17,456 nt of DNA from JAGLQA01 sp023135565 (GCA_030639305.1 DAOWCY010000155.1:1-17456); one strand, 5' to 3'. Positions 1 to 6,296 are shown, numbered from the stretch's first letter. Numbers and translations: made by a program. Notes: generated by a model from the letters alone, not told the origin.

Positions 1-251
1 CCCTGCCGGGGGCCAAACTTTTGTAAAAGTTTGATCAAAACTTTTAATTATTTAGAATCAAAAGCGCTCACACGCTGCCTCTTGCGGCGAAGCCGCTTAT
101 CGCCCCCCCACGCGAGTGGGGCCTTCGGCGACCCTGCCGGGGGCCAAACTTTTGTAAAAGTTTGATCAAAACTTTTAATTATTTAGAATCAAAAGCGCTC
201 ACACGCTGCCCCTGCTGCGAAGCAGCTTATCGCCTCCCCGTGCGTACGGGG
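1..251. repeat. Tandem copies of a 131-bp palindromic repeat (family 1)
   Basis: A unit beginning CCCTGCCGGGGGCCAAACTT at 1 restarts at 132. The two copies are nearly identical through the block TTTAGAATCAAAAGCGCTCA and diverge in the hairpin that follows. Each contains small GC-rich inverted repeats, such as CCCCGTGCGTACGGGG at 236-251. An inverted relative lies at 15474-15598. Read on the minus strand, 121-155 has the head ACAAAAGTTT and tail TCGCCGAAGGC shared with the copies near 8506, 9922, 10469, 10599 and in pyrD. The second copy overlaps the 3' end of pyrF and supplies its stop codon. Confidence 0.9.
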
Positions 252-934
252 CAAGAAATTTCGTCTAATATTTTGATAAACGCATCGTGGGGCGATTCGC
301 TGCGGGTGATGGGACGCCCGATCACTAAATAATCACTGCCCGCTTCTACAGCCATCTTCGGCGTAAACACCCGCTGCTGGTCGCCTTTGGCCGCCCACTC
401 GGGACGAATACCGGGAGTCACCAACACCACATCTCTGCCGAACCTTTTCTTGATGGGCGCGATCTCTAAAGGCGAACAAACAAAAGAATTTAAACCGTTA
501 TTTAATCCCAATTCGCATAATTTCAATACCGCATCTTCCGGGGCCAGCGCCACGCCTATATCTTTTAGGTCGGCGGCGGACAAAGAAGTTAAAACCGTCA
601 CTCCCAGGATAGATAAACCTGGAACATCCGCGGCTGCTGCCACGGCTTGCTTAATCATAGCAGCGCCGCCGCTTAAATGAATAGTTAAAAATTCAGGCGT
701 GTACTTTAATGAAGACTTTACCGCGCCGTACACCGTGTTGGGAATATCTTTAAATTTCAGGTCTAAAAACAGTTTCTTGTTCTTGCTCTTTAAGTGAGTA
801 ATCAACTCATTTCCAAAACCTAAAAAGGCCTGCAGGCCGACTTTAAAAAAAACAGCCTCTGCTAACTTATCTACCAGGGCTTTCGCTTCAACGATGTTAT
901 CCACATCCAGGGCAGTAATAATTCTATCCTTCAT
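227..934 (-). CDS. pyrF: Orotidine 5'-phosphate decarboxylase (OMP decarboxylase)
   Basis: This cytosolic TIM-barrel enzyme decarboxylates OMP to UMP, the last step of de novo UMP synthesis. The family signature is clear: the catalytic Asp-Lys-Asp set DLKFKDIPNT (D58, K60, D63), the phosphate-binding TPGIRP at 173-178 and GRPIT at 206-210. At 235 aa the length is normal for the bacterial short form. The start overlaps the pyrD stop by four bases (ATGA) and has AAGGAG ten bases upstream, so it is translationally coupled. The last eight residues, CPVRTGRR, and the stop codon are encoded by the repeat at the window's left edge. The natural C-terminus was therefore probably replaced or extended by repeat DNA, which should not disturb the barrel. 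Function is confident; the tail is the only oddity. Confidence 0.97.
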   Translation of the reverse strand: MKDRIITALDVDNIVEAKALVDKLAEAVFFKVGLQAFLGFGNELITHLKSKNKKLFLDLKFKDIPNTVYGAVKSSLKYTPEFLTIHLSGGAAMIKQAVAAAADVPGLSILGVTVLTSLSAADLKDIGVALAPEDAVLKLCELGLNNGLNSFVCSPLEIAPIKKRFGRDVVLVTPGIRPEWAAKGDQQRVFTPKMAVEAGSDYLVIGRPITRSESPHDAFIKILDEISCPVRTGRR

Positions 935-2037
935 ATTCTTAGTTCTCCTTTTATTTCATTTAGGTTTTTTATTTTCAACTGTGTCATCAAAACTTCGATC
1001 TCTTTTAATATCCTCACCGAAGCTGTAGGTTCGACCATGTTGATAGTGCCGGTTTGCACCGCCGACGCCCCGGCTAAAATAAATTCCAGCACGTCCCTGC
1101 CGGTGCTGATGCCGCCGATGCCGATCACCGGCACAACTGTTTGCCGCGCCACTTCCCAGACCAATCTTAAAGCTAAGGGCTTGATGGCCGGGCCCGATAG
1201 ACCGGCAAAAATATTATTAAAAACCGGTTTCCTGTTTTCAAGATTCACCGCCAGACCGAGAAAAGTATTCACTAAAGATATAGCATCGGCTCCGGCTTCT
1301 TCCGCGGACAGTGCAATAGAAACGATATCGCTGACATTGGGCGATAGTTTGACGATAAGCGGTTTGGTAGTATTTTGTTTGATCAGTTTGACCAAGCGGA
1401 AAGTATGCTGCTCATCCTGGGCCGGGCATTTGCCGCCGGCGTGAACATTGGGACAGGAGATGTTCAGTTCCAGCAGCGCCACTTCCGGCATGGCGTCGAA
1501 AACCTGCGCTATTTCTAAATACTCTTCATCATCCGCGCCGCAAACATTGACAATAACCGGCGTGGAGGTTTTTTCCGCCACCCTTTCGATGATTTTTTTT
1601 AAAGCTTCGGCGCCGGGACCGGCCAGGCCGATGGAGTTCAACAGCCCGGAAGCGGTTTCGTGGAGCCGGGGCGGCACATTGCCGGGCCGCGGGTCTTTGT
1701 AGATGCCCTTCATTACGAATGCGCCTAAAATATCTAAGTCGAAAAAAGGAGAAAATTCCTCGCCGTAACCGAAAGTCCCGGAAGCAGGGATCAGCGGGTT
1801 TTTCAGGGTGATGAATTTCAAGTCCGCGCTAAGGTCATTTTTTTCTTGTTCTTGCCTCCGGCGGGGGTGCGGCGCACCCACCCTCTTCGCCCCGGCTGAT
1901 CCAGTTAAGTTTTGTTCATGCTCCTTCTTCTCGGTCCCTGCCCCCCTAATCGCTCCCCCACGCAGTGGGGCCCCAAAAAACTTTTGTTTAGTTTTCATGT
2001 CTTCGCTTATAGCTTTTTTCTTTTGACCGGCTACCAT
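931..2037 (-). CDS. pyrD: Dihydroorotate dehydrogenase, class 1B catalytic subunit, with repeat-encoded N-terminal extension
   Basis: This FMN enzyme oxidises dihydroorotate to orotate and passes electrons to PyrK. Homology starts near residue 72 with LKNPLIPASGTFGYG. The substrate loop NSIGL, the catalytic-cysteine motif NISCPN (C195), KLSPN at 230-234 and the phosphate site GIGGI at 306-310 are all present. Normal family members are about 300 aa, whereas this reading is 368 aa because some 70 residues precede the domain. Residues about 17-62 are encoded by a family-1 repeat. The start is supported by GGAGG seven bases upstream, inside the end of pyrK. No ATG occurs between codon 14 and the domain, although a GTG or TTG restart cannot be excluded. 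The stop overlaps the pyrF start. Adjacent pyrK indicates the 1B, NAD-linked form. Confidence 0.95.
   Translation of the reverse strand: MVAGQKKKAISEDMKTKQKFFGAPLRGGAIRGAGTEKKEHEQNLTGSAGAKRVGAPHPRRRQEQEKNDLSADLKFITLKNPLIPASGTFGYGEEFSPFFDLDILGAFVMKGIYKDPRPGNVPPRLHETASGLLNSIGLAGPGAEALKKIIERVAEKTSTPVIVNVCGADDEEYLEIAQVFDAMPEVALLELNISCPNVHAGGKCPAQDEQHTFRLVKLIKQNTTKPLIVKLSPNVSDIVSIALSAEEAGADAISLVNTFLGLAVNLENRKPVFNNIFAGLSGPAIKPLALRLVWEVARQTVVPVIGIGGISTGRDVLEFILAGASAVQTGTINMVEPTASVRILKEIEVLMTQLKIKNLNEIKGELRI
1851..1990 (-). repeat. Family-1 palindromic repeat inside the pyrD reading frame
   Basis: On the minus strand the segment opens with TAAACAAAAGTTTTTTGGGG, the same head as the copies at 8506 and 9922. 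It closes with CCGCCGGAGGCAAG, the tail seen at 15543-15582. Between them are hairpins, including CCCCACTGCGTGGGG. It is about 140 bp long, remains open in the pyrD frame and encodes a basic, low-complexity stretch. It sits upstream of the conserved domain, where an insertion would be tolerated. Confidence 0.85.
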
Positions 2038-2795
2038 TCTATGTCCTCCAGCCTGAACACCGGCCCGTCGGCACAGACCTTTTTATAATCGCCCGCCGCG
2101 CTCTTTACTGCGCAGCTATAACAAATGCCGAAACCGCAGCCCATTATGGCTTCTAAAGAGGCATAGTTTTCCACATCCAATCCTTTTAGTTCCCCGTTGA
2201 GGCTTTTGAACATGGCCTCCGGACCACAGGAGATGGTGAGGTCTATTTTTTGCGTTTCGATTATCTCCCTGATGTCGGTAGTCACGAAGCCTTTTTTCCC
2301 GGCGCTGCCGTCGTCGGTATAAAAGTAAGTCCCGGTCATGTTTAGGGCCTCTAGCTTATCTAAAAGATTCAGGTCTGCCGCGGATTTTGCTCCGTAGATC
2401 AAAAAAAGATTATTCCGGGAGACATAGTCTTCGGCTGCGTAAAAGAGAGGCGCAATGCCCCGGCCCCCGGCTACTAAGAGGATGTTTTTGTTTTCCAATC
2501 CCGGGAAAGAATTTCCCAGCGGGCCTAACAAGGTCAGAAAATCGCCTTTTTTCTTTTGGGACAATAGTTCCGTACCTTTACCCACCACCTCGTAGTAGAG
2601 CCAAATAAAAGGCGGTGCTGCCCGGAAAATACCGAAAGGCCGTTTCAGCAGCGGATCGGAAGCAGTGGAAACCGCAGCCATGACGAAATTACCCGGCCGG
2701 GATTTTTTAGCGATATAGGCTGTTTCGATCTTCATCGAGTAGTATTTTCCTTTGATGTTGATGTTTTCGCTGACCTTGCATTTTTCTTCTTTCAT
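2031..2795 (-). CDS. pyrK: Dihydroorotate dehydrogenase electron-transfer subunit (FAD, 2Fe-2S)
   Basis: PyrK binds FAD and a 2Fe-2S cluster and carries electrons from PyrD to NAD+. The ferredoxin-reductase-like fold is visible: FAD motif KRPFGIF at residues 51-57, then VAGGRGIAPLFYA at 108-120 of the NAD-binding domain. The C-terminal cluster ligands are C220, C225, C228 and C241, spaced C-x4-C-x2-C-x12-C as in the family. At 254 aa the length is normal. It is the first gene of pyrK-pyrD-pyrF and overlaps the pyrD start by seven bases. No Shine-Dalgarno sequence precedes its ATG; instead a promoter lies almost against it. Upstream residues before MKIETAYIAK are not well conserved, so a slightly later start at codon 21 is possible. 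Confidence 0.96.
   Translation of the reverse strand: MKEEKCKVSENINIKGKYYSMKIETAYIAKKSRPGNFVMAAVSTASDPLLKRPFGIFRAAPPFIWLYYEVVGKGTELLSQKKKGDFLTLLGPLGNSFPGLENKNILLVAGGRGIAPLFYAAEDYVSRNNLFLIYGAKSAADLNLLDKLEALNMTGTYFYTDDGSAGKKGFVTTDIREIIETQKIDLTISCGPEAMFKSLNGELKGLDVENYASLEAIMGCGFGICYSCAVKSAAGDYKKVCADGPVFRLEDIEW
2045..2049 (-). promoter_or_regulatory. Ribosome binding site fixing the pyrD start
   Basis: GGAGG on the minus strand lies seven bases before the ATG at 2037, within the last codons of pyrK. It selects the upstream ATG and so implies that translation passes through the repeat in the 5' part of pyrD. Confidence 0.75.
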
Positions 2796-2801
2796 GGTTT
2801 A

Positions 2802-2830
2802 ATTATGCCATTTAATACGAAATATGTAAA
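2802..2830 (-). promoter_or_regulatory. Sigma-70-type promoter of pyrKDF, likely leaderless
   Basis: On the minus strand TTTACA (2825-2830) and CATAAT (2802-2807) are separated by exactly 17 bases; each matches the consensus at 5 of 6 positions. Only six bases separate the -10 box from the pyrK ATG, so transcription should start at or within a base or two of the ATG. This fits the absence of a ribosome binding site. Confidence 0.7.
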
Positions 2831-2856
2831 GGGAGCAAGCCCCGGCATTCAACACC

Positions 2857-2898
2857 AGCGAAAAGCAGCCCCTCATAGGCTCCCTGCGCCGCAGGGTT
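2857..2898. repeat. Family-2 repeat, partial copy left of the PilZ gene
   Basis: AGCGAAAAGCAGCCCCTCAT followed by the hairpin CCCTGCGCCGCAGGG matches, with about two changes, the segment at 3715-3755. The two copies bracket the PilZ gene in direct orientation. Confidence 0.85.
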
Positions 2899-2927
2899 AT
2901 AGACTGAGTTTATAGTGTCTATAAACT
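2897..2927. promoter_or_regulatory. Nested inverted repeats upstream of the PilZ gene
   Basis: AGTTTATAG/CTATAAACT (2907-2915 and 2919-2927, three-base gap) is a perfect 9-bp dyad. An overlapping alternative pairing is TTATAGAC (2897-2904) with GTCTATAA (2917-2924). The dyad is centred about 180 bp before the predicted sigma-54 start, the range used by enhancer-binding activators. A role as an activator site is inference. Confidence 0.45.
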
Positions 2928-2958
2928 GTTTATGGTTTTCCCGGGAGGGCGGGATATT

Positions 2959-2976
2959 TAGTTAACAGTTTAACTA
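2959..2976. promoter_or_regulatory. Palindrome, candidate activator site
   Basis: TAGTTAA-CAGT-TTAACTA is a perfect 7-bp inverted repeat with a four-base centre. It lies about 130 bp upstream of the predicted PilZ transcription start. Size and position fit a dimeric regulator site, but no regulator can be named. The remaining sequence from 2977 to 3071 is AT-rich with no clear element. Confidence 0.4.
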
Positions 2977-3071
2977 CAAAATCCGGTTGTTCCGGGCTGA
3001 AACAGGTTGATAAAAAAGGATTCCCAGGTTTTGGCATATTTTTTTTATAATCATACCCCTATCGGTTAAGT

Positions 3072-3088
3072 TTGGCAAGAAAATTGCT
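3072..3088 (+). promoter_or_regulatory. Candidate sigma-54 (RpoN) promoter of the PilZ gene
   Basis: TTGGCAAGAAAATTGCT differs at one position from the classical TTGGCACGNNNNTTGCW. The invariant GG (3074-3075) and GC (3086-3087) are exactly ten bases apart. The expected start is near 3099, about 42 bases before the PilZ ATG. An upstream-bound ATP-dependent activator would be required. Confidence 0.7.
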
Positions 3089-3097
3089 ATATGTTGA

Positions 3098-3117
3098 TAT
3101 GGGTTGCAAAACCCATA
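3098..3117 (+). promoter_or_regulatory. 5'-leader hairpin with GCAA loop
   Basis: TATGGGTT and AACCCATA form an 8-bp stem closed by GCAA, a GNRA tetraloop. It falls at the predicted 5' end of the PilZ transcript and ends ten bases before the GGAG ribosome binding site at 3127-3130. It could protect the 5' end or affect translation. Confidence 0.5.
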
Positions 3118-3140
3118 ACTTTTAACGGAGCGTTTTAATT

Positions 3141-3437
3141 ATGGAAAAAAGAAAAGACAGAAGAGTAAAAAAAAGGTTAATGGTGAAGGTGAATGACCAG
3201 GCCGGTATACTGATCGATATATCCCGGAACGGTTTCAAACTTTCCACTACCGCGGTGCCGAAGAGCCGTATGGTTGATATTGTATTAACAACGGATAATA
3301 GAACGTTTAATCTTAGGGGATATACGCGTTGGATTAGCCGCAAAGTAGCCGCTCAAAAATTGTATGAAGTGGGCATTAATCTTGAAAATGCGTCGCCTGA
3401 GTATTATAAGTTCTTAGATGAACTGCTGCCCCTGTGA
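3141..3437 (+). CDS. Single-domain PilZ protein, probable c-di-GMP receptor
   Basis: At 98 aa this is almost only a PilZ domain. It shows the two c-di-GMP contact motifs: an N-terminal arginine cluster of the RxxxR type (MEKRKDRRVKKR, residues 1-12) and the D/NxSxxG motif DISRNG (residues 26-31), followed by the expected beta-strand pattern and a C-terminal helix. There is no signal peptide or membrane segment, so it acts in the cytosol. Family members link c-di-GMP to motility, surface attachment or polysaccharide export; the target here is unknown because no partner gene is adjacent. GGAG ten bases upstream supports the ATG. A sigma-54 promoter and palindromic sites lie upstream, and repeats of the same family flank the gene. 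Confidence 0.88.
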   Translation: MEKRKDRRVKKRLMVKVNDQAGILIDISRNGFKLSTTAVPKSRMVDIVLTTDNRTFNLRGYTRWISRKVAAQKLYEVGINLENASPEYYKFLDELLPL

Positions 3438-3519
3438 CGGCATTCAGCATACGACATCACCAGCTTTTGCCGGATTTGATATGATAATTGCTAATTGTTT
3501 AAATGCTAATTGCCCCGCC

Positions 3520-3756
3520 CCTTATAGGCTCTCCCCGCCAGGGGGCCTAAGAGCGATTGACGGGGGCTGCTTGATAAAATGTTTTGGGATACACTGCCTG
3601 ACATAGCAGCGATAGACAGCCCCTTATAGGCTCCCCGTGCCGCGTCCCGGGGCCTAAGAGCGATTGACGGGGGCTGCTTGATAAAATGTTTTGGGATACA
3701 CTGCCTGACATAGCGGCGAAAAGCAGCCCCTCATAGGTTCCCTGCGCCGCAGGGCC
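3520..3756. repeat. Tandem family-2 repeat, two full copies and a third partial
   Basis: Unit starts at 3520, 3622 and 3729 (102 and 107 bp periods). Each unit has a variable hairpin, for example CTTATAGGCTCCCC opposite GGGGCCTAAG. This is followed by a block common to the two full copies, including GGGGGCTGCTTGATAAAATG and GATACACTGCCTGACATAGC. The third copy keeps only the hairpin and runs into the 3' end of the solute-binding-protein gene, giving it its last codons and stop. The stretch 3438-3519 holds no gene. Confidence 0.9.
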
Positions 3757-5218
3757 AGGCTTGGATGTTGAAGAGGAAATCTCCTACAGAGCCTACTAAC
3801 TCGTATCTTTGCGGCGGGATTTTTATTTTTTTCGAGACGCCCATATAATAGTAAAGATTAAACAAGGGGATCATAGGCAGTTCTTCTAACCAGGTTTGAT
3901 GAGCTTTTTTATATATTTCCCGGCGTTTTTCTTCATTTAATTCTTTTAAGCCCCGGTCTAAGAGGGAGTCCATGCGCGGGTTATTGAACTTCGCATAATT
4001 AAAGTAAGCGTCATGATAAAAGATATCTTTCATATCATAATCTATTTCCAACAGGAAACCGGAAACCGCCACATCGAAACGGGAATTTTTCAAGTACTGC
4101 AAAAAAGTATGGTATTCCAGGAAGAGCGGTTCTACCAGGATATTGTAAGGTTTTAACTCATTTCTTAGAAAGAGGACGAAATCCCGGCGCAGCTTGCTTT
4201 CGGAATTGGTGAGAATTTTTAAGCGGATGCTCTTTTTAAGAGGAGCGATGTCGAACTTTACCGGTTCGATATCGGGATTTAAGAGCAGGAAAGGGGTCTT
4301 AACTTTCTCTCCCCTACCGGCCAGGAACTTATCTAAGAAGCTGCTGCAAATGAGTATATTGTAAAAATATTTCCTGGTATCTTTATTAATCCCGGTATTC
4401 TTTAAATTAAAGATCAGGTAGGTATAGCCGAACTTTTTGTATTTTAAGAGGGTGAATTTCTCCTGCCATGCGCTCGTGTCCCGGTAGGCCGCGGCGCTTT
4501 CCGGCTGCAGTTCGATTATATCGATCTCGTTGTTCAGGAGTTTCAACGGGGCCATACGAGTGGAGGAAACCACGGTATATTCGATAAACCGGTACACTGC
4601 CGGATTTTTGGCCGGGTTATTTAGTTCTAAAATAATCTTTGCCGGTTCTTTAATCCTTTTGATTTTATAAAGCCCGGTGCCGGAAAAAGCCGTATTTTTG
4701 CAATTTCCGGGGGTGACATTTTTGATTTCATTTGCATTTAAGATCGGGAAAGTCAGGTAGTTGCGCCATACCGCCAGCGGTTCTTTTAGTTTGAGCCTGA
4801 GGCGATACCTGTCTATTTTTTCTACATCCGCGATAAAAGAAAGATTGGCTGCATAGGGGTATTTAAAGCGGCTGTCTTTGAGAAATTTAATAGTGCCCAC
4901 CACATCGGCGGCCTTTAATTCGCTGCCCGCAGCGAAGAGAATCTTTTTCTTGAGTTCCAGGAGAATCTCCGTGCCTTTTTTTCCCACCTGCCAATGAGCC
5001 GTCAACCCTTTTTGCACTTTTCCTTTTTGGTCGAAGTAGAACAAAGTAGAAAAGATTTTGTTGACCACCGCCTGGGAGGTTTCGTCGGTAACGTAGACCG
5101 GGTTGAGTGAAGTGGGGAAAGTATGGATGCCCACGCGCAGTATATCGCGTTTTTCGCCGTATGCTGGAAATGTTAACAGGTTAACGATTAATAAAAGTAG
5201 TAAAGTTTTGTTTTTCAT
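3731..5218 (-). CDS. Extracellular solute-binding protein, family 5 (peptide/nickel type)
   Basis: This is a periplasmic or lipid-free exported binding protein of the DppA/OppA/NikA class (SBP_bac_5). Residues 1-21 are a signal peptide with a leucine-rich core and an AYG cleavage site. The mature protein starts with the typical RVGIHTFPTSLNPVYVTDET. Later family landmarks include LTAHWQVGKKGTEILLELKK and GTGLYKIKRI. The 495-aa length is slightly short of the usual 500-540. No permease or ATPase genes adjoin it, so it either serves a transporter encoded elsewhere or acts alone. Its ligand cannot be told. The final residues, about PCGAGNL, and the stop codon are encoded in a family-2 repeat. 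There is no ribosome binding site, and a promoter lies five bases from the ATG. Confidence 0.88.
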   Translation of the reverse strand: MKNKTLLLLLIVNLLTFPAYGEKRDILRVGIHTFPTSLNPVYVTDETSQAVVNKIFSTLFYFDQKGKVQKGLTAHWQVGKKGTEILLELKKKILFAAGSELKAADVVGTIKFLKDSRFKYPYAANLSFIADVEKIDRYRLRLKLKEPLAVWRNYLTFPILNANEIKNVTPGNCKNTAFSGTGLYKIKRIKEPAKIILELNNPAKNPAVYRFIEYTVVSSTRMAPLKLLNNEIDIIELQPESAAAYRDTSAWQEKFTLLKYKKFGYTYLIFNLKNTGINKDTRKYFYNILICSSFLDKFLAGRGEKVKTPFLLLNPDIEPVKFDIAPLKKSIRLKILTNSESKLRRDFVLFLRNELKPYNILVEPLFLEYHTFLQYLKNSRFDVAVSGFLLEIDYDMKDIFYHDAYFNYAKFNNPRMDSLLDRGLKELNEEKRREIYKKAHQTWLEELPMIPLFNLYYYMGVSKKIKIPPQRYELVGSVGDFLFNIQAWPCGAGNL

Positions 5219-5223
5219 GAGCT

Positions 5224-5252
5224 ATTTTACAGGAACCGGGAAGAATAATCAA
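5224..5252 (-). promoter_or_regulatory. Promoter of the solute-binding-protein gene, likely leaderless
   Basis: Minus-strand TTGATT (5247-5252) and TAAAAT (5224-5229) are 17 bases apart. Five bases separate the -10 box from the ATG at 5218, too few for a leader with a ribosome binding site. The remaining bases to 5459 show no gene. Confidence 0.6.
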
Positions 5253-5459
5253 CCCCGCATTTGGGGATTCTCCCTCCTCCTGACTTTATCCTGTCAAAAA
5301 AAGTTGACCGGCGTGATAAAACAAGGTTGCTTTTGTCAACTAATATTGCACCCAATATAACCAGGACGGTTGACTTGGATTTTACTGTTTATTTTTGTAG
5401 TATTTATCTAAGTTCAGTTTTTTAGAAGCTCCAAGAACCCCGGAAAGTTACGCCAACGC

Positions 5460-5825
5460 TCAGAACAATGGTAAATAGATAATTAAATCTCGATATTCTC
5501 CCGGTTCAGATGCCCCCCAAATCAACAATAACTCCTCGATGGTTTCACCGATGCTCATATTCGGCTTGAGTTCGATAATCCCGGGAACATGCCCACCGTC
5601 ACTCAAATGTTCGGCAAGATGTTGAGGCATACTTTTCCGGTTATTAGTAACCAATAAAAAAAAATTCTCTTCACACCAACGCAATATAGCCGGGTCATCC
5701 GTTCCCCATGCCGGAGCGCCGGGATCTCCCACTTTCCACACAACGATTCGGGTCTCCAACCTTAAAAGCTCGGTACGAAGTACCGGGGTAACGTTCTCAT
5801 CGAGCAAATAGCGGATATCAGGCAT
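5460..5825 (-). CDS. DUF5615-type PIN-like protein, putative toxin
   Basis: At 121 aa, this has the fold pattern of PIN-like DUF5615 proteins: LLDENVTPVLR at residues 7-17 with acidic D9 and E10, GTDDPAILRWCEE at 41-53, and LLVTNNRKSMPQHL at 57-70. Known relatives are presumed RNases and partner DUF433 antitoxins, as here. The strand-end motif usually read as VTxD is VTNN, so one expected acidic residue is Asn. Activity is therefore uncertain, although I believe a subgroup carrying this motif exists. The ATG overlaps the end of the upstream DUF433 gene by eight bases (ATGCCTGA), which indicates coupled translation. A toxin role is inferred from family and pairing only. Confidence 0.8.
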   Translation of the reverse strand: MPDIRYLLDENVTPVLRTELLRLETRIVVWKVGDPGAPAWGTDDPAILRWCEENFFLLVTNNRKSMPQHLAEHLSDGGHVPGIIELKPNMSIGETIEELLLIWGASEPGEYRDLIIYLPLF

Positions 5826-6162
5826 GCCCCTGGAATTGCCCGTTAACCGTATGGCGCTGCGCTTTTAGCTCACGTAAATGAAGAACCACAGGTGGCGGTT
5901 TCATATCCTGCTCTTCTCTCATTCGCCGCCCATGTTCTAACCAGCCGGTGATATAACTCTCGACGGCTTGTTTGTTTTGCAGATAATAAAGGATAGTGGC
6001 ATAAACTTTTTCTAAAGTTAGCGAAGGAAAGTTTTTTAAGATTTCCTTTGCTGTCTGTTCTCGATAAATGTATTCATAGAGAATCGATTCAATACCGATT
6101 CTTGTCCCCCTTATGCGAATATCGTCAGGAGCGAGTCGGTCAAAGTAGTCGTTAATATCCAT
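5818..6162 (-). CDS. DUF433-domain protein, putative antitoxin
   Basis: The protein is 114 aa from the ATG at 6162. The DUF433 core is clear: RIRGTRIGIESILYEY, then an EQTAKEILKNFPSLTLEKVY stretch and a helical ILYYLQNKQAVESYI, a winged-helix-like DNA-binding unit. The longer reading from a TTG at 6210 is rejected because that codon lies in the -35 box and AGAGG sits seven bases before the ATG at 6162. The C-terminal tail, rich in basic residues after position 75, is likely the segment that contacts the DUF5615 partner. The gene precedes and overlaps the partner, the usual antitoxin-first order. The promoter is near consensus, and a palindrome across it suggests autoregulation. Confidence 0.85.
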   Translation of the reverse strand: MDINDYFDRLAPDDIRIRGTRIGIESILYEYIYREQTAKEILKNFPSLTLEKVYATILYYLQNKQAVESYITGWLEHGRRMREEQDMKPPPVVLHLRELKAQRHTVNGQFQGHA

Positions 6163-6181
6163 ATTAAAACCTCTAATATAG

Positions 6182-6210
6182 ATTATAGTATAGTACAGTG
6201 TTTTTTTCAA
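6182..6210 (-). promoter_or_regulatory. Promoter of the DUF433/DUF5615 pair
   Basis: Minus-strand TTGAAA (6205-6210) and TATAAT (6182-6187) are exactly 17 bases apart, a near-consensus housekeeping promoter. AGAGG and the ATG at 6162 follow at normal distance. Confidence 0.8.
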
Positions 6211-6228
6211 GATTTAGCTTGAAAAAAA
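6201..6228. promoter_or_regulatory. 11-bp palindrome over the -35 box
   Basis: TTTTTTTCAAG (6201-6211) and CTTGAAAAAAA (6218-6228) are perfect inverted arms around six bases. One arm covers the -35 box of the DUF433 promoter. It is a candidate operator for the antitoxin. A terminator is less likely because the stem is AT-rich. Confidence 0.5.
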
Positions 6229-6251
6229 GCCACCTGACAGTGGGAACTCGA

Positions 6252-6296
6252 AATATGTACAACATATTGTTCATTACCGCCATGTAATGGCATAAA
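6252..6296 (+). promoter_or_regulatory. Candidate promoter and two dyads ahead of the metal-efflux operon
   Basis: AATATGT-ACA-ACATATT (6252-6268) is a perfect 7-3-7 palindrome, and CATTAC-CGCCAT-GTAATG (6272-6289) is a second dyad. A weak promoter, TTGTTC (6267-6272), 18 bases, CATAAA (6291-6296), would place the first dyad on the -35 box and the second in the spacer. This layout suits a metal-responsive repressor or a MerR-type activator. The protein that binds is not in the window. Confidence 0.5.

Noticed and set aside
387..680. Plus-strand open frame opposite pyrF
   Set aside because: It is a shadow of pyrF: low-complexity, no ribosome binding site, no family likeness. The same applies to plus-strand frames over pyrD and pyrK and minus-strand frames over the pump operon.
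3418..3606. Open frame of 62 codons after the PilZ gene
   Set aside because: It starts inside the PilZ gene and is mostly repeat sequence; no start signal or plausible protein.
3520..3756. CRISPR array
   Set aside because: Only two to three units of more than 100 bp with no unique spacers and no cas genes.
5300..5340. GTTGAC/GTCAAC inverted pair as an operator or terminator
   Set aside because: Only six bases per arm with a 27-base gap and no T-run.
6163..6210. Longer N-terminus of the DUF433 protein from TTG at 6210
   Set aside because: That codon is within the -35 box; AGAGG supports the ATG at 6162.
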